From Aquilaria yunnanensis (taxonomy: Eukaryota; Streptophyta; Magnoliopsida; Malvales; Thymelaeaceae): DNA of 64,000 nt. The DNA is taken from the NCBI GenBank assembly GCA_039654915.1, contig CM077600.1, positions 40,904,492-40,968,491 of the forward strand. Direction: 5' to 3'. This document shows, one piece after another, positions 35,596-47,600 of the stretch (its first letter is position 1; each line of letters opens with the position of its first letter). Both the position numbers and the translations under genes were made by a program. Under the pieces are notes generated by a model. The model saw only the letters and a list, made by a program, of their open reading frames with translations, had not been told where the DNA came from and made no database searches.

Positions 35596-37995
35596 AATGG
35601 TTGTAGTGGGTACCAAGTTACGATAGTGGTACTATGATTTTATTGATACAAATTTATGGTTATAGTAGTATTAAGATATGGTTGTAGTGGTACCAAACTA
35701 TGGTTCTAGTAGTATCAGGTTATAGTTATTGTGGTACCAAGATGTAGCTATAATGGTACCAAGTTAGAGTCCCAGTGGTATCAAGATATGGTTCAAGTGG
35801 TGTGGTACCAAGATAAGGTTATAATGGTACCAAGATATGGTTCATGTGATATCAAAAGATGGTTCATGTGGTAGTAAGATATAGTTATAATGGTATAACC
35901 ATATCGTTCGAGTGGTTCCAAGATGTGGTTTTTATGTCACCAAGATATGATTCAAGTGGTACCAAGATATGGTTATGATGGTAACAAGAAATAGTGGTAG
36001 CAGTACCAAGATATGGTTTCAGAGGTACCAAGAAATGGTTCATGTTGTACCAAGATATAGTTTGAGTGGTACCAAAATATGATTTATATGGTATCAAAAT
36101 ATTTTTATAGTAACACAAAGAAATATTTGTAATGGTGCCAAGATATGGTTTTAGTAGTACCAAGATATGGCCCCAATATGACCAGTTCAACCAGTTAAAG
36201 TGGTATTTAAATTACATTACAGTGGTACCTAAATAAGGTTAAGTGGTACTCAAATCACGTTCAAATGGTACCTAAATCAAGTTAAGAGGGACCGGTTGAA
36301 TTAATTGTAGGCATGGCTGCAGTGGGACCAAGTATGCCTCTAGGGGTACCAATATATAGTTCTTGTGGTACCAAGATATGGTTATAGTGGTGGCAAGATA
36401 TGGTTTAAGTGGTAATAAGATATGATCCCAGTGATACCAAGATATAGCTGCAATAGTACCAAACATGGTCCAAGTGGTATCAAGATATGGTTTTGAGTGG
36501 TACCAATTTATGGTTCATGTGATTCCAAGATATGGTTATAGTGGTACCAAGAAAAGATTCTAGTAGTACCCAAATATGGTTATAGTGGCACCAAGATATG
36601 GTTCATGTGGCCACAAACTATGGTTCAATTAGTACCAATATATGGTTCAAGTGGTAACAAGTTATAGTTATAGTGATACCAAGTTATAGTTATAGTGATA
36701 CCAAGTTATGGCTATAGTGGTACCAAAATATGGTTGTGGTGGTACTAAGTAACGATTCAAGTGATACCAAGTTATGGTTGTAGTGATGCCAATTTATGGT
36801 TATAGTGGTACCAAGATATAATTGTAGTGGTACCAAATTATAGTTCAAGTGGTACTAAGTTATGGTTATAGTCGTAAAAAGATATGACTATATTGATACT
36901 AAGATATGGTTTAAGTAGTACCAAGATATGGTTCTAGTAGTATCATGATATGGTTGCAATGGTACTAAATATGGTTCAAGTGGTACTAAGATATAGTTCA
37001 AGCTATAGTCTATGATACCAAGCTATAGTCTATGGTACCAAGAAATGGTTTTAACGTAACCAAGATATAGTTATAGTGATACCAAAATAAGGTTTGAATG
37101 GTACTAATATATGGTTAAAGTGGTACCAAGTTATGGTTATAGTATTACCAAGTTATTATTGTAATGATACCAAGATATGATTGTAGTGCTATCATGTTAT
37201 AGTTTAAGTGGTGTCAAGATATGGTTGTAGTGGTACCAAGTTTTTATTATAGTGGTACCAAGTTATGGGTAAAGTGGTACCAAGATATGGTTGTATTGGC
37301 ACCAAGATATGGTTATAGTGATACTAAAATTTAAGATATGGTTGTATTGGTTCCAAGATATGGTTATAGTGATACTAAAATTTAGTTATAGTAATACTAA
37401 GATATGATTACAGTGGTACCCAGATATAGTTAAGTGGTGTGGTACCAATATATGATTGCGGTGGAACTAGATAAGGTTATAGTGGTGCCAATGTATGATT
37501 CATGTGGTACCAGATATGGTTCAAGTGATTCCATGATAGAGTTGTAGTTGAACCAAGATATGGTTTGAATGATATGATATGATTCATGTGGCACCAAGAT
37601 ATGGTTCGAATGACATCAATATATGATCCATTTGATACCAAGATATAGTTATAGTAGTATCAAGATATGGTTCATAAGGTATCAAGATATAGTTCAAGTG
37701 ATACCAGATATGGTTCAAGTGGTACTAAGATATGGTTCCCATTGTACCAATATATGGGTCAAGTGGTGTGTTAACAAGATAAGCTAGTACCAAGATATGG
37801 TTTGAGTGACACCAAGATATGGTTCAAGTGATGCCAAGATATGGTTCAAGTGGTACTAAGACATGCATGGTTCATGTAGAACTAAGATATGGTTGTAGTG
37901 GTACCAAGATATTGTTGTAATTGTACTTTGATATCCTTCTAGTGCTAAGATATGGCTCCAACGGTACTAAAATATGATTATAGTGGTACCTAGAT
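35596..37995. repeat. 22-bp satellite array, right block
   Basis: About 110 further units of the same 22-base repeat, diverged by substitutions and small indels. A GGTACC word recurs in many units. No coding frame: 22 is not a multiple of three, so open frames here are by-products of the repeat. Confidence 0.88.
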
Positions 37996-38007
37996 ATTGT
38001 TTTAAGA

Positions 38008-38612
38008 TTTAAATTTTAGGGTTTAGGGTTATGTTTAGGCATTTAAGTTTTTTTTAGAACGACGACAGGGAAATATTATTAATAATGAGAGAATGCACAA
38101 ATACATGCAGATGGAGCTAATAACAATGTAGCTCTAAATCATAAGCGCCTGACAAGTAGAACAACCCCATTAAAGCCTTCTTATCATTTTGCTAACCTCT
38201 GCAATACATATGCTCCCAATCACCCAACACCTATGTTTATAGTTTAGGGTCAAGGTTTAGAGGTAAGGTTCAGGATTATGGGTCAGGGATAGTTTTAAAT
38301 TTAGGGTTTAGAATTAGAATAAGGTTTTGGTTTATGGGTTAGGTCTAGGATATAAGGTTAGGGTGTAAGTTTAGGGTTTTCGAGGTTTAGGAATTAAAAG
38401 TTAGGGTTTAAGTTTATAGTTTAGGGTCAAGGTTTAGGTGTAGGGTTTAGGGATTTAAGGTTAGGGTTTAGGTGTATAGTTCAAGGTCAAGGTTTAGAGG
38501 TAGGTTTTAGGGATTTTATGGTTAGTTTAAGGTTTAGGGATGGGTCTAGGAATAGGGTTTATGGTTAAGGTTTTAAGTTTACAGTTTAGAGTTAGATTTA
38601 GGTTCAAGCATG
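38008..38612. repeat. Degenerate telomere-like TTTAGGG tract
   Basis: Dense with TTTAGGG, TTAGGGTTTAGG and variants (GGTTTAGAGG, GGTTTAGGTG) on the plus strand. It is interrupted at about 38042-38228 by unrelated sequence. It abuts the 22-bp satellite. The array is degenerate, so it is interstitial rather than a working telomere. Confidence 0.75.
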
Positions 38613-38976
38613 TATATACTTCTAGCGATTTGAGGTTGCAACTTTCCTAAATATTATAAATTTGGTATATATATGAAGACTTTTACTTTAAGGATTCAAA
38701 ACATAAGTACTTTAAGAGTTCTTACTTTAATAGAATGAATAGTAGAAAATTTGGAACAATGAAATGTTTTAGGATATATGATAATATTGAAGAGTTATTA
38801 ACAAGATACATTAGATTTAAACACTAGTCTAGAATTTAAATGGCTATTCATTATTAATGAAAAGTAGCATTATTCATGTAAAATAATCTTAATTTTACTT
38901 GAGTTCTTCAATTTATTTATTAATTTTCTAAATTTCATATATATTGGATAAGATAGTCTGCAAGAAATTTTTCTTA
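38613..38976. other. Intergenic, AT-rich, no gene seen
   Basis: No gene or bounded repeat recognised. Confidence 0.4.
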
Positions 38977-38987
38977 AAATATATTTA

Positions 38988-39574
38988 CGTAAATTGCATA
39001 AATAATCCCTAACCTTTAATTGTCATTTCGTTTTAGTTCCTAACCTATTGAATATTTTGTTTTGGTCCTAAACCTATTAAAATTATTTTGTTTTGATCTC
39101 TCATCAGATGAAATTAATTAATTCAGAATAATTATCTGACATAAAATTTTTAAATTCTAATTTAAATAGTTGATAACTATTTTTCAGTAAATTTAAACAG
39201 TTTAATATTTTTTTTATAGTAACTAAATAATTTAAATTAGTATTTTTTTTCTTCTTGAATAAAAAAAGTTCAATTTATAGAAAGAAAAAAAAAGATGATT
39301 TAAATTTTCTATTAACTATAGAAATTTATTATATAAATTAAAATTATAAGACAGTTATCGAATAATTTAAATTATAATCTAAATTTTTTTTATCAGATAA
39401 ATATTTTAAGTTAACATATTTGATCCAATGGGGACCAAAGTGAAATGTTTTCAATAGATTTAATACCAAAACGAAACTTTTTAATAAATTTTGGACTAAA
39501 ACAGAACATTCATGAAGTTAATAACTAAAATGAAATAATAGTTATAAGTTAGAGATCATACACGCAATTTACTC
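38988..39574. mobile_element. Long-TIR (Mutator-like) MITE
   Basis: The left end GTAAATTGCATAAATAATC and the inverted right end GTAAATTGCGTGTATGATC pair, and similarity continues about 100-150 bases inward (CATTTCGTTTTAGTT against CATTTCATTTTAGTT). AAATATATTTA flanks both sides (38977-38987 and 39575-39585). No coding capacity. Confidence 0.7.
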
Positions 39575-39585
39575 AAATATATTTA

Positions 39586-40998
39586 TTATAATCATATGTA
39601 ACATGTTAGTTTGGCAACCGGGACGTTGCTCTTACTTAGACTTACCAGTGAACTATGTTAGTTCACCATGCGATGCCACAATTTTCAAAATAACCATAGT
39701 TTAGTCATAAAATTTTATAAAATCACTCAAATTTTTAAATCACAATCGGCAAAATGCTAGGAAAACTAGACAGAGTGACACTTTTTCAAATTTTCTTGTC
39801 CCAAAATTTTTTATTTTCTCATATTTAATTATACATTTCTCAAATGTACTTCTATAATTATACATGTAACCTTCATGAACACTCATTATTATAATTATGC
39901 TATTTAGTAGAATGTGATATTCGAGAAATATACCTAATATATTTATATTACACAATATACCTAAATTTTTATGGAGAAAAAGTAAAAATGGCTTTAAATA
40001 AAATCCATCTCTTCTCCAGTTCTTCGTTGCATGTGTTTCTGAAAACAAAGGAACAACTGCCGGTAAACAACCAGATAAAATACAAACATATATAAAATTG
40101 TCATAGCCAATAGAACTGAGAAAAAGACGTGAGAAGTGCATATAAATAGCTGAACCATTGAAGGAAGAATCTGTCTTGAATCCTACGGTGTCATGTAAGG
40201 AGAAATTTCTGCAATGGCTTTGAGCAAATCTAGCTTTCTTAATTTGTTCCAGAAGCTAGAAATATGAACAATTTGTAAATACGTACGTAATTTCTGTGAT
40301 TTCTGAAAATCAAGCATATTCCGGAGGCCATAAAGGACTGAACAAAGTAAATATGCACCGGTGAATACAATCTATGTGCAAATAAATTAATTCAAACATA
40401 TCAGTCCAAAACCACATATATGATTAAGAACGAGTTAAGAAGATGCTAATTTGTGTGGCCCCAAAGCAAATTTGAATCTAGCCAGTCACTTATTTTCCCT
40501 AATTACAGTGAGCTGACGTCGGTAGGTTAATTAGAGAAAAAGCTCTTGAGACCAACCACCAGTTGCTTATGAACCTTAATTACAGTCTCAGAGGACTTCA
40601 AGGTTTTCTGCAATTTTCTAACAATATTATCAAACTAAGAATATGAAGTTGGCAGTATCAATTATGAAGGCAAAATACATATTTATGATATCACTGGGAA
40701 AGCAAAAGTGGCCCTTACTCAGAATAAGACCACAGAATATTTAAGGAAGGCTTAGGTGCAAGTAAGAGTATTTATATGTGTTAGTAGAAAATACCTAGAA
40801 TTTTCGTTTATAAATAGAAATTATATATATCTCATTGATCATGAAACGGAAAAAAAAAAAAAGTTAGGCATAATTAATTTGCCTTGTACAGAAGAATGCG
40901 AGTGCCATATAGGCACAAGGCAGAAATATAATAGAATCAAACTCTCACACCTACTTTAAGAAAATCAAACCAATAATTAGTACTAGTAATTAAAAATG
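39586..40998. other. Intergenic downstream of the STP gene
   Basis: About 1.4 kb without a supported gene. The part next to 40999 is likely the 3' untranslated region of the transporter gene on the minus strand. Confidence 0.4.
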
Positions 40999-42798
40999 CT
41001 AAACTTCGTCCCCGCAACCCCTAGGAGCTGACTCGACATACTTTCTCCAGAAAGGATGCTCTTCCCAGATGTGCCACATGTGTTCGATGGGAATGTTCAT
41101 CGTTTCCGGCAACAAAAAGTAGATGACGGCGGTCATGATCACCAAGAAGACGGCGAAGAGGATGAAGAGCCCGAACTTGAGGGCGCAGAGCAGAGGCAGG
41201 AACAATTGCGCCACGGCGAAGGTGAAAAGCATGTTGGTGGAGACGACGATACTGTAGGCCGCCGATCGGATTTCCAACGGCAGGATTTCGCTCGGCACCA
41301 GCCATCCCAACGGCCCCCACGAGAAGGCATATGACGCCACGAACACGCAGATGCAAAACACTACCAGCAAAGCGTACCAGGTAGGCAGCGAGCTCACCAC
41401 CCCGGAAACGCCGAACTTCCATCCAATCAACGCAGAAACAGCCAGCTGCATGCGTACCAACGATACAAATTACAAAAGTTAGGCACCAAAAAGAAACAAT
41501 ATATATGGTATCTATTAGAGTTGAGGATGAGTAGTGTTTATGTTCCTTTTTCTGAATCGGAGTCCTATATACCTGGAAGACGATCATGAGGCCACCACCC
41601 CAGAAGAAGAGCGGTCTACGGCCCCATTTATCAACGCCATAGACGGAGATAAATGTGGAGAAGACGTTGACGGCGCCGGTGACAGCGGCAGAGATTAGGG
41701 AAGAGTTGCTGCCGAAGCCGATGGTACGGAAGAGAACGGGAGCGTAGAACATGACGACGTTGATGCCGGTGAGCTGCTGGAGAGCAGGAATCACAATGCA
41801 CAATACGAGATGGGGGCGGTACTTCCTCTCCAGAAGGTTTCTCCAGGGATGCTTCACTTGCTTCGACGCCTCACTGGCCGCCTTAAGATCGCTGAACTCC
41901 TGCTCCACCTCGTTGTTGGTGACGCCGCGGATCTGCCGGAGCTTTTCTCTGGCTTCCTTGTCCTGGCCTCTCTCGAGCATGGAGTTGGGGGTGTCCGGAA
42001 GACAGATGGCGGAGACGAAGATGAAGAGCGCGGGGACACAGGCGCCGGCGAGGCTGACTCGCCAGCCCCAGCCGCCATGAATCTGGGCGGTGAAGTAGTT
42101 GATGATGTTGGCCACCAAGATGCCAATGGTGATGGACAACTGGAAGACGACGTTGAGCGAGCCCCGGTGCTTGTAGGGAGCCATCTCGGAGACATAGAGC
42201 GGCACGGACTGAATGGAGCAACCGAGGCCAAGGCCCAAGAGAATGCGGCCGACAATGAGCATGGCGACGTGGACAGCGGAGCCGTTGATGACGCCGCCGG
42301 AAAAGAAGAGTAAGCCGCCGAGCATCATGGAATACTTGCGGCCCATGCGGCGGGTGAGCCAGGAGGCGAAGAAAGAAGAGACGGTAGCCGCCAAGAAAAG
42401 CGACGACGTGAACATGGTCAACGTCACGCTGTTGAACTTGCAGTATTGGTTGGTCGACTGATCCACTGCCTCTTGATGATACACCGAACGGAAGAATCTC
42501 TTCAGAAAGGGATCCATCGACGTCACACCACCTATATATTTAATTAATTCCACCATAATTAATTATGTACGTTTAAATAAAAAAGAGGAACTAAAATTAT
42601 TAATTGCATGCTAGCTTATATATATATATACACTCGATCGGACGTATGTTTATGCTTACCAGAAATACCGTTGTCGTAACCGAAGATGAGTCCTCCCATG
42701 GCCGCCGCGATGCAAGCAAGCTTCACATAAAGGGTCATCTTTCCGGGATATTCCGGCCCGCCGGAACCTCTAGTCTCAATGCCGAACCCCCCCGCCAT
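40999..42798 (-). CDS. STP: Hexose/H+ symporter, STP family (MFS)
   Basis: Plasma-membrane sugar transport protein of the major facilitator superfamily. Minus-strand exons 42798-42660, 42531-41573 and 41445-40999 give 514 residues, typical for STP. Twelve membrane spans are expected. Motifs in order: [20 protein letters not shown] at the first span, [10 protein letters not shown] in the loop after span 2, [36 protein letters not shown] before the central loop, [39 protein letters not shown], and the C-terminal PETMNIPIE. Residue 43 is Asn where family members usually have Ile or Leu, and PETMN replaces the common PETKG. Transport of monosaccharides with protons is inferred from family. Confidence 0.92.
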
Positions 42799-42942
42799 TG
42801 TGGAGCTAGGTAGCGCAGAAAGAAATTAAGCAAGAAGAGAGCAAATAAAAAGAAAAGAATTATCTATGGAATCGAATGAAGATAGATAATTGGTGAGGAG
42901 AAAAGGGATGATCTGATGGAGGAGAGCTAGCTAGCTAGGGCT

Positions 42943-42950
42943 TATTTATA
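42943..42950 (-). promoter_or_regulatory. TATA box of the STP gene
   Basis: TATAAATA on the minus strand, about 145 bases before the ATG. It implies a start of transcription near 42915 and a leader of about 115 bases. Confidence 0.6.
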
Positions 42951-43914
42951 GGGCCATAAGTAGAGCGAAATATATTCTGCTTCGGATTGTAATTAATATT
43001 ACTTGTTCATGTTCGATTGGGAAGTACATACTCATCCGGATTATTAGTCATTTATTCGTCAATAAAGAATGCTTAGTTTCGCCGATTTTGAGGGGGTTGG
43101 TTGAGTTTGAAGTAAACATTAAGTCCCAAGTTGTATTGAATTAGATTTAGGTTGCTTGGCGACACAAACGTTCCGTAACTCTAATCTAATCACTCCCTCT
43201 CGGCTTCCTATTGCAATGGATAAGACAAACTAACAGACAGATTCTTTTCTTTTTTGTTTTTCCCGAAAACTCCATTTGGCATCAAGATTAAATAAAGGGT
43301 GAATCTCATGATTAGCCATTAGACCCTTCTCCATATTCCATATTTACAATTGAAATATCTAAATTTTAACAATTTGAGCATCAAACAATGTCAAACTATT
43401 CGATTAAGTCATTAGGTGCCAAGTTTCATATATTTGCCGCCTATTAATGCTGGCGTCAGATAAACAAAAAAATTTCATTGTTCATCTCTCTTACCCATCT
43501 CGAACCTTGTTCTCAATGCGGCTAAGAGCGTATAATTACATTAAAGTCACCATATTGCTGGGCATGTATAGATCTTGTTTGAAGGTTATTGCAGGATTCG
43601 GCAAAAGGATAAGATATAACATATATTAAGCCTGAAGAAAATTGCATACGCTATGCTTATCACGGACATTTTGAAATAAAATGAAAAACACTATTCGTTT
43701 TAAATTTTAATATAAAACCCCAGTGGACGAATGAAACAACTGGTTTCTTCAGAAACAGGAGAGTGGCAATTGCTTAACTGAAGCATTTGGGCAAAATCGA
43801 AGTGGTCCAGTGATCAATATATATGAAATGCCATGCTATTAATAACTTGGGAAAATTTAAATGAAGAGTAATATAGGGTATACCCTCGCTATTCCCTCAT
43901 TTTTTTTTATTATT
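42951..43914. other. Upstream of STP, no gene seen
   Basis: Unique-looking AT-rich DNA; likely the distal promoter of the transporter gene. No conserved frame. Confidence 0.4.
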
Positions 43915-44670
43915 TATAAAAATGTCACAACATCTTATGAAATGAACAATAAATTTTACAGAGCTGTTACTGCGTCTTAAGCAGCACATATTATGAAATA
44001 AATAGCATTTTATGAAACATTACACTTGTATGTATGAAACAGTATTTCTTACTGAAATGAATAACACTTATTATGAAATAAACAAATTTTTTATAAGGTT
44101 GTCACCTCCTAAATAGCTCTTCTAACAAAATAAACAGCACCTTAAAAAACATGCACATCTGTCTGAATAAAATAACATTTCTTATTGAATCAAATAACAT
44201 TATTTACGAACGATATTTCTCACAAAATGAACAACATCTTACAGTATACCACATTTATAAGACTAGATCAACACTTTCTTTTTTCATGAAAGGAACAACA
44301 TTTTTTATGAAACAACATTTCTTTCGTATTTTACAAATTAACATATTTTTTTTAATTGAATAACACATCTTACTAAAATGAACAACATTTTACATAAAAA
44401 CATATTTTTGAAAATAGAACAATACTTTATATTGAAAAGAATAACAAAATTTATGAAAAACACATCTTACAAAATGAATAAAATATTACAGAACAATACA
44501 TAACAACATATTACAGAACAACATGTTTATATTAATGAAACAACATTTTTTACTGAACGAAACTATAAAATTTATGAATAACATATCCTACAAAAAGAAC
44601 AATATATCACATAACAACACATTTGTATAAACAGAATAATACTTCCTAATGAATAGAACAACACATCCCC
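43915..44670. repeat. Degenerate AACATTTT/ATGAAA minisatellite
   Basis: Loosely repeated words such as ATGAACAACATCTTAC, AACATTTTTTATGAAAC and GAATAACA, with irregular spacing of about 20-40 bases. Strongly A-rich on the plus strand. No coding meaning. Confidence 0.6.
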
Positions 44671-44827
44671 AACATTGATCTCACCATCTTGGATTCCATT
44701 TGCCGACACCTTCTAGATGATGTTAACGACAATGATGAAACGGTTGTAGCCGTTTTACTAGAAGCACAACTGCCTGGACAAAATAAGGCCTACAACACAG
44801 CCGCCTTTGAGATGTGTGGCTCTAAGG

Positions 44828-45185
44828 CCAATGAGGAGCCAGATCATGGTAGGAACAACTGTCGTTGGCTGGAGCTGGAGACTTCTCCGCTAAGCTTCTC
44901 CGTAACTTTACCTTCCTTATCATTGTATCAAAATCATCGCCGACCAACAATGAGGAGCTAGATCGGGTCAGGAACAAGCGTTGCTAGCCGGAGCTGGAGA
45001 CTTTTTCATCAAGCTTCTCTATAGCTTCACCTTCTTTGTCATTGTCGTTGGAATCATCTCCAACCAACAATGAAAAGCAAGATCAGGTCAAGAGCAAGCA
45101 CCACTAGCAGGAGACTTTTTTGTCAGGCTTCTTCGCAACTTCATCTTCTTTGTCATCATCATTAGAATTGTATCCAACCAAGACA
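44828..45185. repeat. Three tandem ~120-bp repeats
   Basis: Three successive units near 44828, 44949 and 45069 share GGAGCTGGAGACTT, AAGCTTCTC, CACCTTCTTTGTCATTGT and ATC-TCCAACCAACAATGA parts. Divergence is about 20-25 percent by eye. It may descend from coding DNA, but stops break every frame over the whole array. Confidence 0.6.
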
Positions 45186-45690
45186 AATCCATTGGAGTGC
45201 ATCATCCTCACCCCCATCATCATTGTCATTGAAATCGTCTTCTTAAGATGGAGTTCAGCTACTACAATAAGGATGTCAAAGCATGGCTTGGTTTGGCAGA
45301 AGCTGCCTTCCTAAAATCAAACGGTTGAAGAACGAATACTGCAAGGCAACAAAGGTGATAGATCATTATTTTTTCTCGATTTATCATGTACCTACAAGAC
45401 TTATAGAAAGAAAATCTAGATGATGTAAAGATGGAAGATGACAATGCCTATCCTGGCAACGTTGTTGGCTTCCTCACTAGCCATTGACTTTTTGATCATT
45501 GCCAATAGTGAAACGCACGGCATACCCCAATGGTCCAAGGTTGAGATAAGGGCAATGTTCGAGGCATGCATGGTTGGTGAAGCACTGAAAGAACTACAGT
45601 TTGAGATATTCAAGGACCATATAGAGGAAGAGCAGAGCTACCAAGTGGGAGAGGATGCCAAGAAGAGCAAATTGCAAAACTGTAAATGGT
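45186..45690. other. Left flank of nested transposon, no gene called
   Basis: An open frame (45438-45776) runs into the transposon end and shows no recognisable domain. It may be decayed coding sequence. Confidence 0.3.
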
Positions 45691-46481
45691 CAGAAATATG
45701 GGTAAAATCTAAATTTAGTCCCCTAACTTTTAGGGTCGTCCTAATGTGGTCCCTTAACTTAAAAAGTGACTATTAAAGTTCCTTAACTCAACTAGCGTGT
45801 CCTATTCTGGTCTCTACCATTAGTTTAGGCGTTATTTCGGATGGAATCCACACTACCACGTGGCATCCACATTGCCACATGGCTTTGTCCTTAACTAAAA
45901 TGGATGACCAAACTGTACAGAAATAAAAATTGAAACCCAAACTGATATAAACAATAATCTTAGAGACTAGAAACACAAATAACATGAAGTTTTTCTTCCC
46001 TAATTCTAACCAAAGCCTAGCCGCCACCACCGACGGTTCTGCTCCGCCTTACGCCAGTTGGAGAACTTCCTTGACTTCCCCATCATCTGCGATGACAAAA
46101 GCGAAAATCACAAAAAACCTATAGATAATGGAGCAGAGCGAGATGAAGAACCAATACCAGATTTGAAAAAATGCCTATACAAATTCTCAGATATCCCGGC
46201 GGGGGGCCCGTTAGGCGAGTGACTAATTTCCAGTGAGCCTACTCAGAATCAACAAATACGAACGAGAGCCTTGCATTGTTCAAATCAACGGAGGTGTCCT
46301 AAAAGGTAAGAAGAGGAAGGAAGATTAAAGGGATGGTGCGACGGTGTTGACGATCGGTTACTGGAGGAGTAAACAAATATGCCAAATTGTGTGTTATTAC
46401 TAAGCGGTTTGATAATTGCTTGCGAAGCTTTGATTGTTCGTTGCTATTTGTTTAATTCACTACTAAAAATTCACAAATTTC

Positions 46482-47375
46482 CAACTGCCCTAAATTCCAA
46501 CGGCTAGGCAGTTGGAAATCTCCAACTGCCAAAACCGTTGGAAGTATAACATCCAAGTTTCCAACGGCTTAGCGGTTGGAAGATCAATAACTAATTTTGG
46601 ATAATATTTCCAACGGCTATAGCCGTTGGAAAATAAGCAACATATTTACAAATTTCAATAAATTTATATCTAAAATAATTCCAACGGCTATAGCCGTTGG
46701 AAAATGGGACAGAAAACCAAAAATGTCTATATATCAAAGTTCCAACGGCTATGGCCGTTGGAAAATGGGACAGAAAAGAAAAATATATATAGCAAAGTTC
46801 AAAGTTATATATAGTTCAAAGTTCCAACGGCCAATGGGACAGAACAACAAATATATATAGTTCAAAGTTCCAACGGCTATGGCTGTTGGAAAATGGGACA
46901 GAAAACAAAAAAAATATATTCACAAATGGTGATAAATTTATATCTATAATAATTGGTAATCAATTGTATAATTGGTAATATATATATATATACTTTCTTC
47001 AACAGTTGTGAGGTTTTTTAATGAGGATAATTTTTCCAACGGCTCAAGCCGTTGGAAGTATATTTTCTTAAACAGTTGGGCCGTTTGGAATATTTTTTTT
47101 TAATTGTATAATTTCTCCAACGGCTGAAGCCGTTGGAAAATCATTTCCTTAAACATTTGTGCGTTTTGAATATTTTTTTTTAATTGTATAATTTCTCCAA
47201 CGGCTAAAACCGTTGGAAGTTTATTTCCTTAAACATTTGTGCGTTTTGAATATATTTTTAATTGGATAATTTTTCCAACGGCTAAATCCGTTGGAAGTTA
47301 TTTTCGTAAAAAGTTGTCTGTTTTGATTTTTTTGTAATTTGATTATTTTTCCAACGGCTAAAGCCGTTGGAAAAT
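46482..47375. repeat. Subterminal palindromes, left array
   Basis: About a dozen units of the form TTCCAACGGCT...AGCCGTTGGAA, each a near-perfect palindrome with a short variable centre. Good examples lie near 46609, 46679, 46740, 46868, 47035, 47116, 47273 and 47350. Many are spaced roughly 60-80 bases. Such arrays bind the element-encoded TNPA-type protein in En/Spm; that is inferred here. Confidence 0.85.
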
Positions 47376-47404
47376 CATTTAATGAAACGGTGAGTTTGGA
47401 AATT

Positions 47405-47600
47405 TTAAAAGTCCCCCCCCCCCCTCCAGCGCCATTCGCGTCTTCTTCCTCGCTCCAGCAAAACATTTCAGAAGCTCTCTCTCCTCTCTCTCACATTCGC
47501 GCATCACACGCACACACAGCACGTTTCTTTGCTCGATTAAGGGGTTTATCAACATCCTGAAGCTGATTTTAACGTGGATCTGGCCTCATTTTCCTCGATT
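47405..47600 (+). promoter_or_regulatory. Probable CACTA promoter and 5' leader
   Basis: Starts with a C-run (47414-47425), then a GC- and CT-rich stretch with CTCTCTCTCC and CGCGCATCACACG. It follows the subterminal array directly, where En/Spm transcripts begin. A long AT-rich intron probably follows up to the transposase ATG near 49635. Confidence 0.5.

Noticed and set aside
33584..36466. Minus-strand open frames with repeated WYH and NHILV words
   Set aside because: They are translations of the 22-base satellite; the frame changes every unit and there is no start or family similarity.
33514..37995. Regular short repeats resembling a CRISPR array
   Set aside because: Units are directly adjacent with no unique spacers, strongly degenerate, and the genome is a plant's.
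38008..38612. A working telomere end
   Set aside because: Units are degenerate, interrupted, and flanked by ordinary genes on both sides.
41056..42461. Open frames on the plus strand opposite the STP gene
   Set aside because: Antisense shadows of a GC-rich coding exon; the minus-strand frame carries all transporter motifs.
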